A stretch of 64,000 bases of DNA from Niallia taxi. GTDB lineage: Bacteria > Bacillota > Bacilli > Bacillales > Cytobacillaceae. Position numbers and translations under genes: made by a program. Every line of letters begins with the position of its first letter. Positions within the stretch are counted from its first letter, which is position 1. The notes beneath the pieces are model-generated. The model worked only from the letters and a program-made list of their open reading frames with translations, searched no databases and was not told the DNA's origin. Where the stretch lies: NCBI RefSeq assembly GCF_032818155.1, contig NZ_CP102589.1, positions 2,280,001 through 2,344,000 on the forward strand, written 5' to 3'. Below are positions 52,298 to 60,834 of this stretch, piece after piece.

Positions 52298-53794
52298 TTG
52301 ATTAGAGCTAAAATTGGAGAATCGACATATGTGATTGGAACGGAGCTAGAAGCACACTTTAGCTCATTCAAGAAACATATTATCGGAGATGATTTTGCCT
52401 ACCCTACTGTTTATGGAACCCAGAAATTATTATATGCTGATTGGACAGCGAGTGGAAGACTGTATCGAAAAATCGAAGATAACCTTGTTGACATAATTGG
52501 TCCTTATGTTGCAAATACACATACAGAGTCAAACATAACGGGCACCTATATAACAAATGCCTATCATGAGGCAAAAAATATTATCAAAAGACATGTACAT
52601 GCAAATGAAGATGACATTCTTATTTTTGATGGTTTTGGCATGACAGGAGTAATCAATAAATTCCAAAGATTAATCGGCATTAAACATATGGACAAACGAA
52701 CACTGACCATAAAGGAAAAACCGATTGTTTTTGTGACACATATGGAGCATCACTCTAATTATCTGTCTTGGCTTGAAACAGCTGCGGAAGTTGTTACGAT
52801 AAGACCTGCTGCCAATGGCGATGTGGATTACAGCCATTTGGAGGAACTCCTTGAGACACATAAGCAAAGAACGATGAAAATTGGAGCATTTACGGCATGC
52901 TCTAATGTAACTGGTAGAAAGACCGATTATCATCGGCTTGCAAAGCTAATGCATCAATATGGTGGCATTTGCCTTGTTGATTTTTCGGCATCTGCTCCAT
53001 ATGAAACGATAAATATGCATCCAGATCATAAAGAAGCAGCTCTTGATGTTATCTGTTTTTCACCACATAAGTTTTTAGGAGGACCAGGTACAAGCGGCGT
53101 TCTTATTATGAACAAAAGCCTAGTTCATGCAAAAATCCCTGATCATCCAGGTGGAGGAACGATTGACTTTACGAATGGATGGGGTGACGTCCTTTACAAA
53201 AAAGATATAGAAGAACGGGAAGACGGCGGAACCCCAGGCTTTCTTCAAGCAATTCGGACTGCCCTCGCTATTCAGCTAAAGGAAGAAATGAATGTCGAGA
53301 AAATGCAGCAGCGTGAACAGGAGCTCATCGCTTTAATGATGACAGAGTTAGATAAAATACCGGGAATAACGATACTGGACGGGGAAAATAAAAACCGCCA
53401 TGGCATCATTTCCGTGATTTGTGAGGGGCTCCATTTTGATCTGGGAGCAAAGCTGCTAAATGACCGGTTTGGCATTCAAGTAAGAGGCGGCTGCTCGTGT
53501 GCCGGCCCATATGGTCACTATTTACTTGGTGTCAGCGAGGCACAATCTAAGCAAATAGCAGCGGAGGTTCAAAAAGGGATCTTTACTAATAAACCAGGGT
53601 GGATCAGAATCTCCCTTCACCCGACATTGACGAATCAGGAAGCTTACTCGATTGTTCATGCCTTTAAGAAAATAATCATGTATAAAGAAGAATGGCAAAA
53701 GGATTACCGCTATATGCCGAGAAGCAATGAATATGTTTGTGCATTAAGAAGCACAGATAATCATACGGATGTATTCAAAGCTTCCTTAAAGTAA
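52298..53794 (+). CDS. Class V aminotransferase, cysteine desulfurase-like
   Basis: The 498-residue PLP enzyme has LLYADWTASGRLY near the start, a THTESNITG segment, THMEHHSNYLSW (about 146-157), ACSNVTGRKTD, VDFSASAPYETINMHP and the PLP-lysine motif FSPHKFLGGPGTSG (about 253-266). GGCSCAGPYGH near 400 places Cys residues where cysteine desulfurases hold the active-site Cys. It is about 90 residues longer than SufS. The start is a TTG after a GGGAGAGAGAGGG site. No Fe-S assembly genes adjoin it, so its role is uncertain. Confidence 0.85.
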   Translation: MIRAKIGESTYVIGTELEAHFSSFKKHIIGDDFAYPTVYGTQKLLYADWTASGRLYRKIEDNLVDIIGPYVANTHTESNITGTYITNAYHEAKNIIKRHVHANEDDILIFDGFGMTGVINKFQRLIGIKHMDKRTLTIKEKPIVFVTHMEHHSNYLSWLETAAEVVTIRPAANGDVDYSHLEELLETHKQRTMKIGAFTACSNVTGRKTDYHRLAKLMHQYGGICLVDFSASAPYETINMHPDHKEAALDVICFSPHKFLGGPGTSGVLIMNKSLVHAKIPDHPGGGTIDFTNGWGDVLYKKDIEEREDGGTPGFLQAIRTALAIQLKEEMNVEKMQQREQELIALMMTELDKIPGITILDGENKNRHGIISVICEGLHFDLGAKLLNDRFGIQVRGGCSCAGPYGHYLLGVSEAQSKQIAAEVQKGIFTNKPGWIRISLHPTLTNQEAYSIVHAFKKIIMYKEEWQKDYRYMPRSNEYVCALRSTDNHTDVFKASLK

Positions 53795-53857
53795 TAAAAG
53801 CATCTTTTTAGTTGAATAAGAATCTGCTATAATAAGAACAATTGAATATAAAAGCAA

Positions 53858-53945
53858 ACCACAGGGGGAGCATGTATGCTGAGAGTGATCTTAAATGATC
53901 AGACCCTTTGAACCTGTTAGTTAACACTAGCGTAGGGATCGTGGC
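53858..53945 (+). ncRNA. TPP riboswitch (THI element)
   Basis: The conserved blocks appear in order: CCAC then AGGGGGAGC, ATGCTGAGAGTGATC, GACCCTTTGAACCTG, CTAGCGTAGGGA and the closing GTGG. These form the P1 to P5 architecture of thiamine-pyrophosphate riboswitches. It precedes thiT and should turn it off when TPP is plentiful. Confidence 0.95.
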
Positions 53946-54020
53946 TGAAGACTTTTTACTAGGTATTTAATGTATACTTACTTTTTTTCATACGAAAAAA
54001 AAACACGTTAATCCTACTTC

Positions 54021-54061
54021 AACTCCCCTTTGGTATGCGTACATAACAAGGGGGAGTTTTT
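54021..54061 (+). promoter_or_regulatory. Expression-platform hairpin enclosing the thiT ribosome binding site
   Basis: AACTCCCC (54021-54028) pairs with GGGGAGTT (54051-54058), which contains the ribosome binding site of thiT, and five T residues follow before the ATG. The hairpin could block initiation and terminate transcription. Confidence 0.75.
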
Positions 54062-54670
54062 ATGAAAAAAATGGGGTTAGTCGTTTTAATTGAAATTGCT
54101 ATTTTTGCAGCCATTGCGTTAGTGTTGGATTTGCTGCCTTCTATCCATCTTGGTGCGAGCGGGTCCATCTCGATTGCCATGGTGCCGATCTTTATAATCG
54201 CTTTTCGCTGGGGCTTTAAAGCAAGTGCAACAGCAGGCTTTTTATGGGGACTATTGCAAATCGTAACAGGTGACTTGCAGGCACTAGCATTCTGGCAAGT
54301 AATCCTTGAATATTTCTTAGCTTTTGCCTGTATTGGTTTTGCTGGTCTTTTTATGCCGACAATACAAGCCAAACTTAAAAACGGAGAAAAAGGGGCTGCT
54401 TCACTAGTAATGGTTGCTGCCATACTAACAGGTAGTGCTATCCGCTACTTCTGGCATTTTCTTGCAGGTGTTACGATTTGGGCACAATACGCACCAGAAG
54501 GTCAGTCGGCTCTAGCTTACTCATTATTCTACAATGGTATCCCATTCATTGGAGCATCAGTATTATGCTCGATTGTAGCTGTAATCTTGCTTAGTGCAGC
54601 ACCGCGATTGGTGCTTGATCGTCCAACTGGGCGCACTGGCTACTATTCTGGAAATTCGGAAGTAAAATAA
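54062..54670 (+). CDS. thiT: Thiamine transporter, ThiT/YuaJ type
   Basis: The 202-residue protein has six hydrophobic segments. ThiT-like features include LVLDLLPSIHLGASGSISIA near residue 20-40, FRWGFKASATAGFLWGLLQ, YFLAFACIGFAGLF and the C-terminal FYNGIPFIGASV. ThiT is the substrate-binding S component that works with the shared ECF module in the membrane. The TPP riboswitch immediately upstream is strong independent support. Monocistronic. Confidence 0.95.
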   Translation: MKKMGLVVLIEIAIFAAIALVLDLLPSIHLGASGSISIAMVPIFIIAFRWGFKASATAGFLWGLLQIVTGDLQALAFWQVILEYFLAFACIGFAGLFMPTIQAKLKNGEKGAASLVMVAAILTGSAIRYFWHFLAGVTIWAQYAPEGQSALAYSLFYNGIPFIGASVLCSIVAVILLSAAPRLVLDRPTGRTGYYSGNSEVK

Positions 54671-54807
54671 TGATGAACAAAGGAGTCCTGAACGGGGCTC
54701 TTTTTTAGTGTAAATTCATATGATTTTCACAAAATACATTTTTTCGGTTATTGTGAAAATGATAACAATCTCGTATGTTTAGTTTATAAAAGAAGAGTGG
54801 GCCTTCT

Positions 54808-54978
54808 GTGGACTTCACTTTAACTATTTTTGTTATCGATAGTAATGAAATGGTTATCAGCAGTGATGATGATGTATTTATTTATGATTTTGTAGAATTT
54901 TTAGTTAAAAAATCCTTTCCGATTCAAACAGATTCCGAGCTGCTTTTTACCAGTCTGCTTGTTGAAATTTCAGAATAG
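54808..54978 (+). CDS. Possible small acidic protein, 56 residues
   Basis: An open frame from the GTG at 54808 to the TAG at 54978 encodes a 56-residue acidic peptide containing SNEMVISSDDDVFIYDF. AGAAGAG lies upstream and a short AAAAGG/CCTTTT hairpin with T-rich tail follows at about 54993-55012, as expected of a gene end. No family is recognised, and it is too short for confidence. Confidence 0.4.
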   Translation: MDFTLTIFVIDSNEMVISSDDDVFIYDFVEFLVKKSFPIQTDSELLFTSLLVEISE

Positions 54979-54992
54979 TGCTTATAAACAAT

Positions 54993-55012
54993 TGGAAAAG
55001 GCTCTTCCTTTT
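54993..55012 (+). terminator. Weak terminator-like hairpin
   Basis: AAAAGG and CCTTTT surround a CTCTT loop, followed by TGTCTGTTCTTT. It would suit the small frame just upstream. Confidence 0.5.
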
Positions 55013-55103
55013 GTCTGTTCTTTATTCATGTTAGAATAAAAATATCATTCTATTAAAATAGAAAAAATAAGCATCATTTGACATGCATCACAGGAGGAAG
55101 GTA

Positions 55104-56819
55104 ATGGCAGAAATAACTTTTCAAGCGCCAAAAAGGCCAAACAAGTATAAAGTTTTGCTTGGACTAGCATTGGCTGTTCTATTGGTAGTGACAAGCGTCT
55201 TCTTTATATTCTATCCATTTGCAAGCTCTAAGACTGCAGAATACTTTAAAGGGGAGAACCCGATTATATTGGATGGTAAACAGGCTGGTAATGCAATAAC
55301 GGTCAATGAGACTGTTTACTTGCCATTAAGCTTCTGGCAGGAAAATATAGATGAAAGCATCACTTATGATTCACAAAGCAATTCAGTAATTGCGACAACT
55401 AAGGATAAAGTGATTCAGTTTCCATCAGAATCTGTTTCCTATTTTGTAAATGATGAAACAGTGGATCTGCAATTTTCCCCGATAAAGGATGAGAATGGCG
55501 AGGTATATGTGGCAGTCGAACCGTTAATCGAGTTTTATCCGTATCAATTTACACAACTAGGTGCTGACACAAATGCAGTTTTATTGGAAAAGGACGGCAC
55601 GGAAAAAACGGCAGCAACTTTCAGCTCCAAGCAAGTGAGAGATGATTTTGCGAGACTGCGTACAGAACCGACGCTTTTTTCTGCTTATACTGGTGAAATC
55701 GAGCAAAAAGAAGCTGTCACAATCGAGAAGGAAGAGGGCGACTATTATTTTGTCCGCAAGAACAATGGTGTTGCCGGTTATATTAAAAAAGACCTTTTTA
55801 CAACAGGAGATACGATAACTGTTAAAGCGAATGTAGAAGAAAAAACACCTGCTCTAAAAAAAATAGACGGTCCAGTTAATCTAACATGGGAAGCTGTTTA
55901 CTCTAAGAATCCAGACACTGCAGACATACCTAAGATGGATGGGGTTAATGTAGTTTCACCGACATGGTTTAAGCTGTCTGGCAACAAAGGAAATGTCAGC
56001 AATCTCGGCTCTGCGGAATATGTAAAATGGGCTCATAAACAGGGCTATCAAGTATGGGGACTATTCTCCAATGACTTTGACCCAGAAAAGACGCATGATG
56101 TTTTTAAAAACTTCGAGACTAGACAAAAAGTAATCAGGCAGCTTCTTGTGTACAGTGAAATGTACAATCTTGACGGCATCAATATTGATATTGAAAATGT
56201 GAATGAAGAAGACGGCGAATATGTTACTCAGTTCGTAAGAGAAGCAACGCCTTACTTCCATGAAGCAGGCTTAACAGTATCTATGGACATCACCTTCATT
56301 GCCGGTGGAAACTATTCTGCCTTTTTTGAAAGAGACCATCTTTCAGAGATTGTCGACTATTTAGTTGTCATGGCATATGATGAGCATTGGGCAACATCAC
56401 CAACAGCAGGCAGTGTTGCAAGCTTGCCATGGGTGGAAGAAAACTTAAAAACATTGCTGGAGCAAGTGCCAAATGAAAAGCTTGTTTTAGGTGTTCCACT
56501 ATATGCAAGGCTTTGGGAGGAAAAAGAAAATGGCGACATATCATCTGAAAGCCTCTCTATGGAAAAAGTACAGGAATGGCTTGATAAATATAAGGTGAAA
56601 CCAACCTATGATGAAGAAAGCGGCCAAAACTATGGTGAGTACTATGATTCTAAATCAAAATCAACCTATAGAATTTGGCTTGAGGATGAATTATCCTTAT
56701 CCAAGCGTGCCAAGCTTGTAGAAGATTATGATTTGGCAGGCATTGCAAGCTGGTCCCGCTATTTTGCAGATCAGTCTGCGTGGGTGGCTATGAATTTGGA
56801 AGAAGATAGTGAACAATAG
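55104..56819 (+). CDS. Membrane-anchored glycoside hydrolase family 18 protein
   Basis: The 571-residue protein has a signal-anchor (about 17-40). A copper-amine-oxidase-N-like stalk domain (about 50-160) and an SH3-like segment (about 175-240) follow. The GH18 barrel (about 265-565) carries the catalytic motif DGINIDIE with the acid Glu364, and MAYDEHWATSP is the other family landmark. The relatives in bacilli are spore-cortex and cell-wall hexosaminidases (YaaH/YdhD/YvbX group) rather than true chitinases. The ATG at 55104 follows AGGAGGAAGG. It appears monocistronic. Confidence 0.88.
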   Translation: MAEITFQAPKRPNKYKVLLGLALAVLLVVTSVFFIFYPFASSKTAEYFKGENPIILDGKQAGNAITVNETVYLPLSFWQENIDESITYDSQSNSVIATTKDKVIQFPSESVSYFVNDETVDLQFSPIKDENGEVYVAVEPLIEFYPYQFTQLGADTNAVLLEKDGTEKTAATFSSKQVRDDFARLRTEPTLFSAYTGEIEQKEAVTIEKEEGDYYFVRKNNGVAGYIKKDLFTTGDTITVKANVEEKTPALKKIDGPVNLTWEAVYSKNPDTADIPKMDGVNVVSPTWFKLSGNKGNVSNLGSAEYVKWAHKQGYQVWGLFSNDFDPEKTHDVFKNFETRQKVIRQLLVYSEMYNLDGINIDIENVNEEDGEYVTQFVREATPYFHEAGLTVSMDITFIAGGNYSAFFERDHLSEIVDYLVVMAYDEHWATSPTAGSVASLPWVEENLKTLLEQVPNEKLVLGVPLYARLWEEKENGDISSESLSMEKVQEWLDKYKVKPTYDEESGQNYGEYYDSKSKSTYRIWLEDELSLSKRAKLVEDYDLAGIASWSRYFADQSAWVAMNLEEDSEQ

Positions 56820-56826
56820 ATAGAAT

Positions 56827-56882
56827 GAACCCTTCTATATATACAGTAAATACTCGCTGTGTATATGGAGGGTTCTTTTTTT
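56827..56882 (+). terminator. Terminator after the GH18 gene
   Basis: GAACCCTTC (from 56827) pairs with GAGGGTTC (to 56875) through an extended imperfect TATATATACAG/CTGTGTATATG stem, then a T run. Confidence 0.85.
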
Positions 56883-56981
56883 GAAGAAAAAAGAACCCTC
56901 GATTTTTTACATATACTTTGCTAATTACCAACATTAAGCTACACTAAAAGAAAATAAACGTAAAAGATGGAGGGAAGACAT

Positions 56982-57731
56982 ATGATTACAGTAAATCCGT
57001 TAGGTACAGGCGGTGCCTTCACAAAGTATTATCATAACAACTATATTATGGAGCTTGGGGACAGAAGGCTACTAGTCGATGCAGGGACAACTTTGCGCTC
57101 CAGCCTTCCTGCTGCTGGATATAATTATCCAGATATAACAGATATCGTTATAACCCATTTGCATGCAGACCATGTTGGGGGCTTAGAGGAATTTGCCCAA
57201 CGCTGTATGTATCTGCATCAATATAAACCGCATCTTTGGATAAGGGAAGAGCTTTCTAAAGGGTTGAACAACACTTTAGAAAGTGGCTTATGTACAGATG
57301 GGTTAAGCTTGAGCGATTATTTTCATGTTCATTATGTGAAGGATCGCTTTCATTTAGGAAGTCATTATGAGGTCGAGCTTTTGCCAACAGATAATTTGCA
57401 TGCAAAGAATATGCTGTCAATGGGATTAAAGCTATATGACAAACAAGAAAATATCAATATTATCTATACAAGCGATATCGGCAAGCATGAAGAGGCTGCA
57501 TTTGATACACATATGGATGAAAACACGAAGGCTCTCTTCCATGATATATCATTTATAAAGACACCAGTTCATTCTTACATAGAGGATGTCATTGCCTACT
57601 ATACAGGCAAAATAGAGCTTCAAGCAATATACGGCATGCATTATGCTGATGATATCGACATAACTAAAACAGAAGATCAATACGGCATTCAGATAGTACG
57701 TACTAATCAACCTATAGTGTTCAAGAAATAA
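56982..57731 (+). CDS. Metallo-beta-lactamase-fold hydrolase
   Basis: The 249-residue protein has the fold start NPLGTGGAFTKYYHNN, LLVDAGTTL and the metal motif HLHADH (His59, His61, Asp63, His64). Later ligands are LPTDNLHAKN, YTSDIGK and a terminal GMHYADD. The group includes ribonuclease Z-like and other phosphoesterases; substrate cannot be given. I start at the ATG at 56982, which follows TGGAGGGA. It ends in a terminator shared with the convergent acetyltransferase gene. Confidence 0.85.
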   Translation: MITVNPLGTGGAFTKYYHNNYIMELGDRRLLVDAGTTLRSSLPAAGYNYPDITDIVITHLHADHVGGLEEFAQRCMYLHQYKPHLWIREELSKGLNNTLESGLCTDGLSLSDYFHVHYVKDRFHLGSHYEVELLPTDNLHAKNMLSMGLKLYDKQENINIIYTSDIGKHEEAAFDTHMDENTKALFHDISFIKTPVHSYIEDVIAYYTGKIELQAIYGMHYADDIDITKTEDQYGIQIVRTNQPIVFKK

Positions 57732-57732
57732 A

Positions 57733-57762
57733 GCAGACATGCCTCCATGTCTGCTTCTTTTT
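57733..57762. terminator. Terminator between convergent MBL-fold and GNAT genes
   Basis: Perfect 9-bp stem GCAGACATG (57733-57741) / CATGTCTGC (57746-57754), loop CCTC, T run on the plus strand. Confidence 0.9.
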
Positions 57763-57763
57763 T

Positions 57764-58306
57764 CTATAAATCATGTGGATTAAGAATGGCAAGGACTTGA
57801 TGATCCTCCCATTTACCATGGATTTTGACATTTTTCCGGGCTATCCCTTCTTTGTGAAAGCCCGATTTCTCTAATACTTTAATCGAACCAATATTATGAG
57901 GCATTACGCCTGCTTCGATACGGTGAAGATGGAGGCTATTAAAGGCGTAATCGACAGCAAGCTTGACTGCAACTGTACCATAACCTTTGCCATTATGTGA
58001 CAAATCTATAAAGTAGCCAATAAAGGCACTCTGCAGTGAGCCTCTAAGCACCTGAAACAAACTAAGTGTACCGACAAGCTGCTCTGTTTCTTTTAAAAAA
58101 ATACCAAACTGATAGTGAGTATCATCCTTCCAAGCATTGCTCCAGTCATTAATCAGTTCTATTTGTTTGTTTATAGTATAATAGTCTGACGCTCGCTCCA
58201 TTGCATATTTTTCAAAGAAATCTTTATTGTTGATTTGAAACTGGAGCAGTGCTGCTGCATCAATTGCCTTAAAAGATCTGATATATATTTGTTCACCATA
58301 AATCAT
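57764..58306 (-). CDS. GNAT family N-acetyltransferase, RimJ/RimL type
   Basis: The 180-residue enzyme shows the Acetyltransf_3 layout: IYIRSFKAIDAAALLQFQIN at the start, QFGIFLKETEQLVGTLSL, IGYFIDLSHNGKGYGTVAVK with the CoA-binding loop (about 115-130), and LHRIEAGVMPHNIGSIKVLEKSGF then EGIARKNVKI. RimJ/RimL-like enzymes acetylate protein N-termini or small amines. Single minus-strand gene, AAAGAAAGGTGG upstream of the ATG. Confidence 0.88.
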   Translation of the reverse strand: MIYGEQIYIRSFKAIDAAALLQFQINNKDFFEKYAMERASDYYTINKQIELINDWSNAWKDDTHYQFGIFLKETEQLVGTLSLFQVLRGSLQSAFIGYFIDLSHNGKGYGTVAVKLAVDYAFNSLHLHRIEAGVMPHNIGSIKVLEKSGFHKEGIARKNVKIHGKWEDHQVLAILNPHDL

Positions 58307-58702
58307 TAAACGACTACCACCTTTCTTAAAAAAATGCTATTACACTTAATATACCGTAAAATAAGAAATGGTTGGTCTTTAATAGTGTTTTTGGTGTAAT
58401 ACTACCATAAAAAACTTAGTGGAATAGAGCGGAGTTCACTTCAGCTCCTGGATACCAGAAAAGCAAAGGAGGCTCCATGCCTCCCCGCAGAAAGCGATTG
58501 GGTGCAGAGAATGAAACGAACTATTCTTAAGCCCATGCCTCTATAAATTTAAATTCAACGAAAAAGGCAAACTGCAATGGTCATTAATGATACGGATATG
58601 TAGAAGCCTTATAGCAACTAATAGAAGGCATATGTTTTGTGATTTAGGAAAAATTAACAGTAGTATACTGAAATTAAGTTAGAAAAGATATGAGGACTTT
58701 AT
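58307..58702. other. Intergenic region with a repeat copy
   Basis: The divergent gap between the GNAT gene and fni contains repeat copy 2 (58416-58530). A promoter for fni is likely in 58600-58690 but I cannot pick clear boxes. No coding sequence is seen. Confidence 0.45.
58416..58530. repeat. GC-rich dispersed intergenic repeat, copy 2
   Basis: The blocks TTAGTGGAATAGAGCGGAG, GGAGGCTCCATGCCTCCCC then GCAGAAAGCG, and AATGAAACGAACTA recur in the same order and orientation as at 38596-38735. Here GGAGGC/GCCTCC makes a perfect central hairpin. Confidence 0.75.
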
Positions 58703-59770
58703 ATGAGTGAGAATAAAAGACAAAAACGAAAAGAAGAGCATATTGAGTTAGCATTGCAATCAGAACACGCATTGACCTCCGACTTTGATGAGTTGACCTT
58801 TATTCATCGGTCATTACCTGAAGCGGCCATACAGGATATTGATTTGAGTACAAGCATTGGTCCTCTTGAGTTGGAGTTTCCATTATATATTAATGCGATG
58901 ACAGGCGGCAGCACTAAATCGGAAGTAATTAATGCTGCTCTTGCAAAAGCTGCAAATGTAGCAGGGATACCAATGGCAGTTGGATCACAGCATGCAGGCA
59001 TAAGAAATGCCGAGCTTGCTAATTCATATAAGATTGTTCGTGCAAACAATCCAAACGGTCTAATTTTTGCGAATGTTGGTGCAGATGTACCGCTAGAATT
59101 TGCTCGAAAAGCAATTGACATGCTTGAGGCTGATGCATTACAGGTTCATCTTAATGTACCGCAGGAGCTCGTCATGCCAGAAGGCGAAAGAGATTTCAGT
59201 GGAATGCTCTCAAAGCTGGAAAAGCTAGTTTCAAAACTATCTGTGCCGCTGATTGTGAAAGAAACAGGATTTGGTATGAGTCTGGAAACAATCGAGCAAT
59301 TAAAAGGTATTGGAATTAATTATATAGATATAGGCGGAAGAGGCGGTACCAATTTTGTTCATATTGAAAATGAACGGAGAAGCAAAAAAGACTTTTCTTA
59401 TTTAAAGGATTGGGGCCATTCAGCGGTTATTTCGCTTTTAGAGGCAAAGTCAGTTTCAGAGGGTCTGACAATTATGGCTTCGGGGGGCATTAGGAACCCA
59501 CTTGATGCTGCAAAATGCTTGTCGTTAGGCGCAAATGCAGCAGGTATCGCCGGTCCATTTTTAAAGATTCTCCATGAATTCGGAACAGAAGGTCTGATAG
59601 AGGAATTAGAAGAGTGGAAACAGCATTTACAGACGATCTTTCTGCTGCTTGGTGTGAAATCTATTCATGACTTGCAAAAATGTCCAATTGTTTTAGTGGG
59701 AAAGGTTAAGGATTGGTGTGAAGTAAGAGGAATAGACATACTGGCACTAGCAAGACGAACGATACAATAA
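58703..59770 (+). CDS. fni: Type 2 isopentenyl-diphosphate isomerase
   Basis: The 355-residue FMN- and NADPH-dependent enzyme interconverts IPP and DMAPP. Family motifs are present throughout: LYINAMTGGSTKSE, AVGSQHAGIRN, FANVGADVPLEF, the active-site QVHLNVPQELVMPEGERDF (about 148-166), VKETGFGMS, DIGGRGGTNF and ASGGIRNP. Length is normal. It is monocistronic, with a terminator beginning at the stop codon. Confidence 0.95.
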   Translation: MSENKRQKRKEEHIELALQSEHALTSDFDELTFIHRSLPEAAIQDIDLSTSIGPLELEFPLYINAMTGGSTKSEVINAALAKAANVAGIPMAVGSQHAGIRNAELANSYKIVRANNPNGLIFANVGADVPLEFARKAIDMLEADALQVHLNVPQELVMPEGERDFSGMLSKLEKLVSKLSVPLIVKETGFGMSLETIEQLKGIGINYIDIGGRGGTNFVHIENERRSKKDFSYLKDWGHSAVISLLEAKSVSEGLTIMASGGIRNPLDAAKCLSLGANAAGIAGPFLKILHEFGTEGLIEELEEWKQHLQTIFLLLGVKSIHDLQKCPIVLVGKVKDWCEVRGIDILALARRTIQ

Positions 59771-59806
59771 AAAAGCTGACACTAAAATGTTCAGCTTTTT
59801 TGTTTT
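59770..59806 (+). terminator. Terminator after fni
   Basis: AAAAAGCTGA (59770-59779) pairs with TCAGCTTTTT (59791-59800), then T residues. Confidence 0.9.
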
Positions 59807-59910
59807 GTTTTTTTAGTTTTTTTAATAGCCGATTCTTTTGCTTCCTATATAAATATGATATTATCAATATTCAATCAATATTGTTTATTTTTTAGAGAAA
59901 GAGGAACAGC

Positions 59911-60261
59911 ATGTTTGCAACAATTTTTTGGACTATATACATAGGTTTACTTGGTACAGCAGCATTAGGTTTTTTGATAAAAGGGAAGTACAAGACGACT
60001 CTATCAAAAATTGACTTTGCTGTTTCTGTTATAACATGGATAGGTTTGTTTGGGTTTGTAACAGACACAAAAATTTGGATGCCAATTATTTGGAAGATAG
60101 TGTTTGTTGGCGGATTGGCATGGGAAATTATCTATGGGATTTTTTTGAACGACTATTACGGAGAGGATCCGGAGGAAGAAGTTCCACTCGCTGTGACAAT
60201 TATATTTTTCATTGTGTTTGTTGGCCCATTATATTATGGTTTATACCAATATGCATATTAA
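59911..60261 (+). CDS. Small membrane protein of unknown function
   Basis: The 116-residue protein has four hydrophobic segments (about 3-23, 33-50, 58-77 and 92-113) and an acidic DYYGEDPEEEVP loop before the last. I recognise no family. AGAGAAAGAGG precedes the ATG, and a hairpin AAAAGGGC/GCTCTTTT with T run follows the gene, so it is probably real and monocistronic. Confidence 0.65.
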   Translation: MFATIFWTIYIGLLGTAALGFLIKGKYKTTLSKIDFAVSVITWIGLFGFVTDTKIWMPIIWKIVFVGGLAWEIIYGIFLNDYYGEDPEEEVPLAVTIIFFIVFVGPLYYGLYQYAY

Positions 60262-60762
60262 CTATACATACAAAAGGGCTTCCTTGCAGGCTCTTTTTTT
60301 ATTGGGGAACTTTGCCGGATACAATATCTTTAGTATTGCTGTTTTAGCACATCCATTTATTTCAATCTGATAATTAAGTCTTCATATTTCGCGAGGATAA
60401 TAGATTTTGTCAGGGGATTTTGTATTTCGGCAAGTCCGTTTCCATGGTCGAAGAAGAACAAATGAATTTTGCTTTTATAGATAACCTTTTGACCTAATCT
60501 GATTATAGCTCCTCCTTCTGGTAAAGCTTAAAATGATAACGTAACTTAATAATAGACGAAGAAGGATTCTCCATCTCTTTATAGAATCAAAAATAAAGAA
60601 AGGCTTAGCAAAAAGCAGAGGATAAAGGATTGAATGAAGTTCGTATGTTATCTTATGCAAAGTTAAGCGTTAGGGCTCCTATTTAAAAATGCTTACTTTG
60701 GGTTTAAACAATCAAGAAAGTGTGAAAAGTATATACTTAAATGAAAGAAAGAGAGGAAGCTG
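60262..60762. other. Intergenic region with a possible gene remnant on the minus strand
   Basis: After the terminator of the preceding gene this stretch has no normal gene. A coding-like minus-strand frame without a standard start lies at 60357-60518 and is listed separately. The rest shows no feature I recognise. Confidence 0.4.
60357..60518 (-). pseudogene. Coding-like remnant lacking a standard start codon
   Basis: On the minus strand a frame ending in TAA (60357-60359) reads GAIIRLGQKVIYKSKIHLFF, then FDHGNGLAEIQNP and LAKYEDLIIRLK, which looks like real protein rather than chance. The frame is closed upstream by a stop at 60528-60530 without ATG, GTG or TTG before the conserved-looking part. 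An AGAAGGAGG ribosome binding site sits just before ATA and ATC codons. Either a start codon has been lost by mutation or translation starts at a rare ATA/ATC. The family is not recognised. Confidence 0.35.
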
Positions 60763-60834
60763 ATGAAAATATATTTCTTAAAAAGACAAACTGAGATTTT
60801 CAGTTTCAGCGGGGTAAAACATGGGAGGAACTAA
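60763..60834 (+). CDS. 23-codon upstream ORF overlapping the GH25 gene start
   Basis: ATG at 60763, preceded by GAGAGGAAG, opens a 23-codon frame (MKIYFLKRQTEIFSFSG and on) that ends at TAA 60832-60834, 14 nt inside the GH25 gene. The GH25 start has a weaker site (CGGGGT), so translation of this leader may couple to it. It may be only a leader, not a functional peptide. Confidence 0.4.
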   Translation: MKIYFLKRQTEIFSFSGVKHGRN

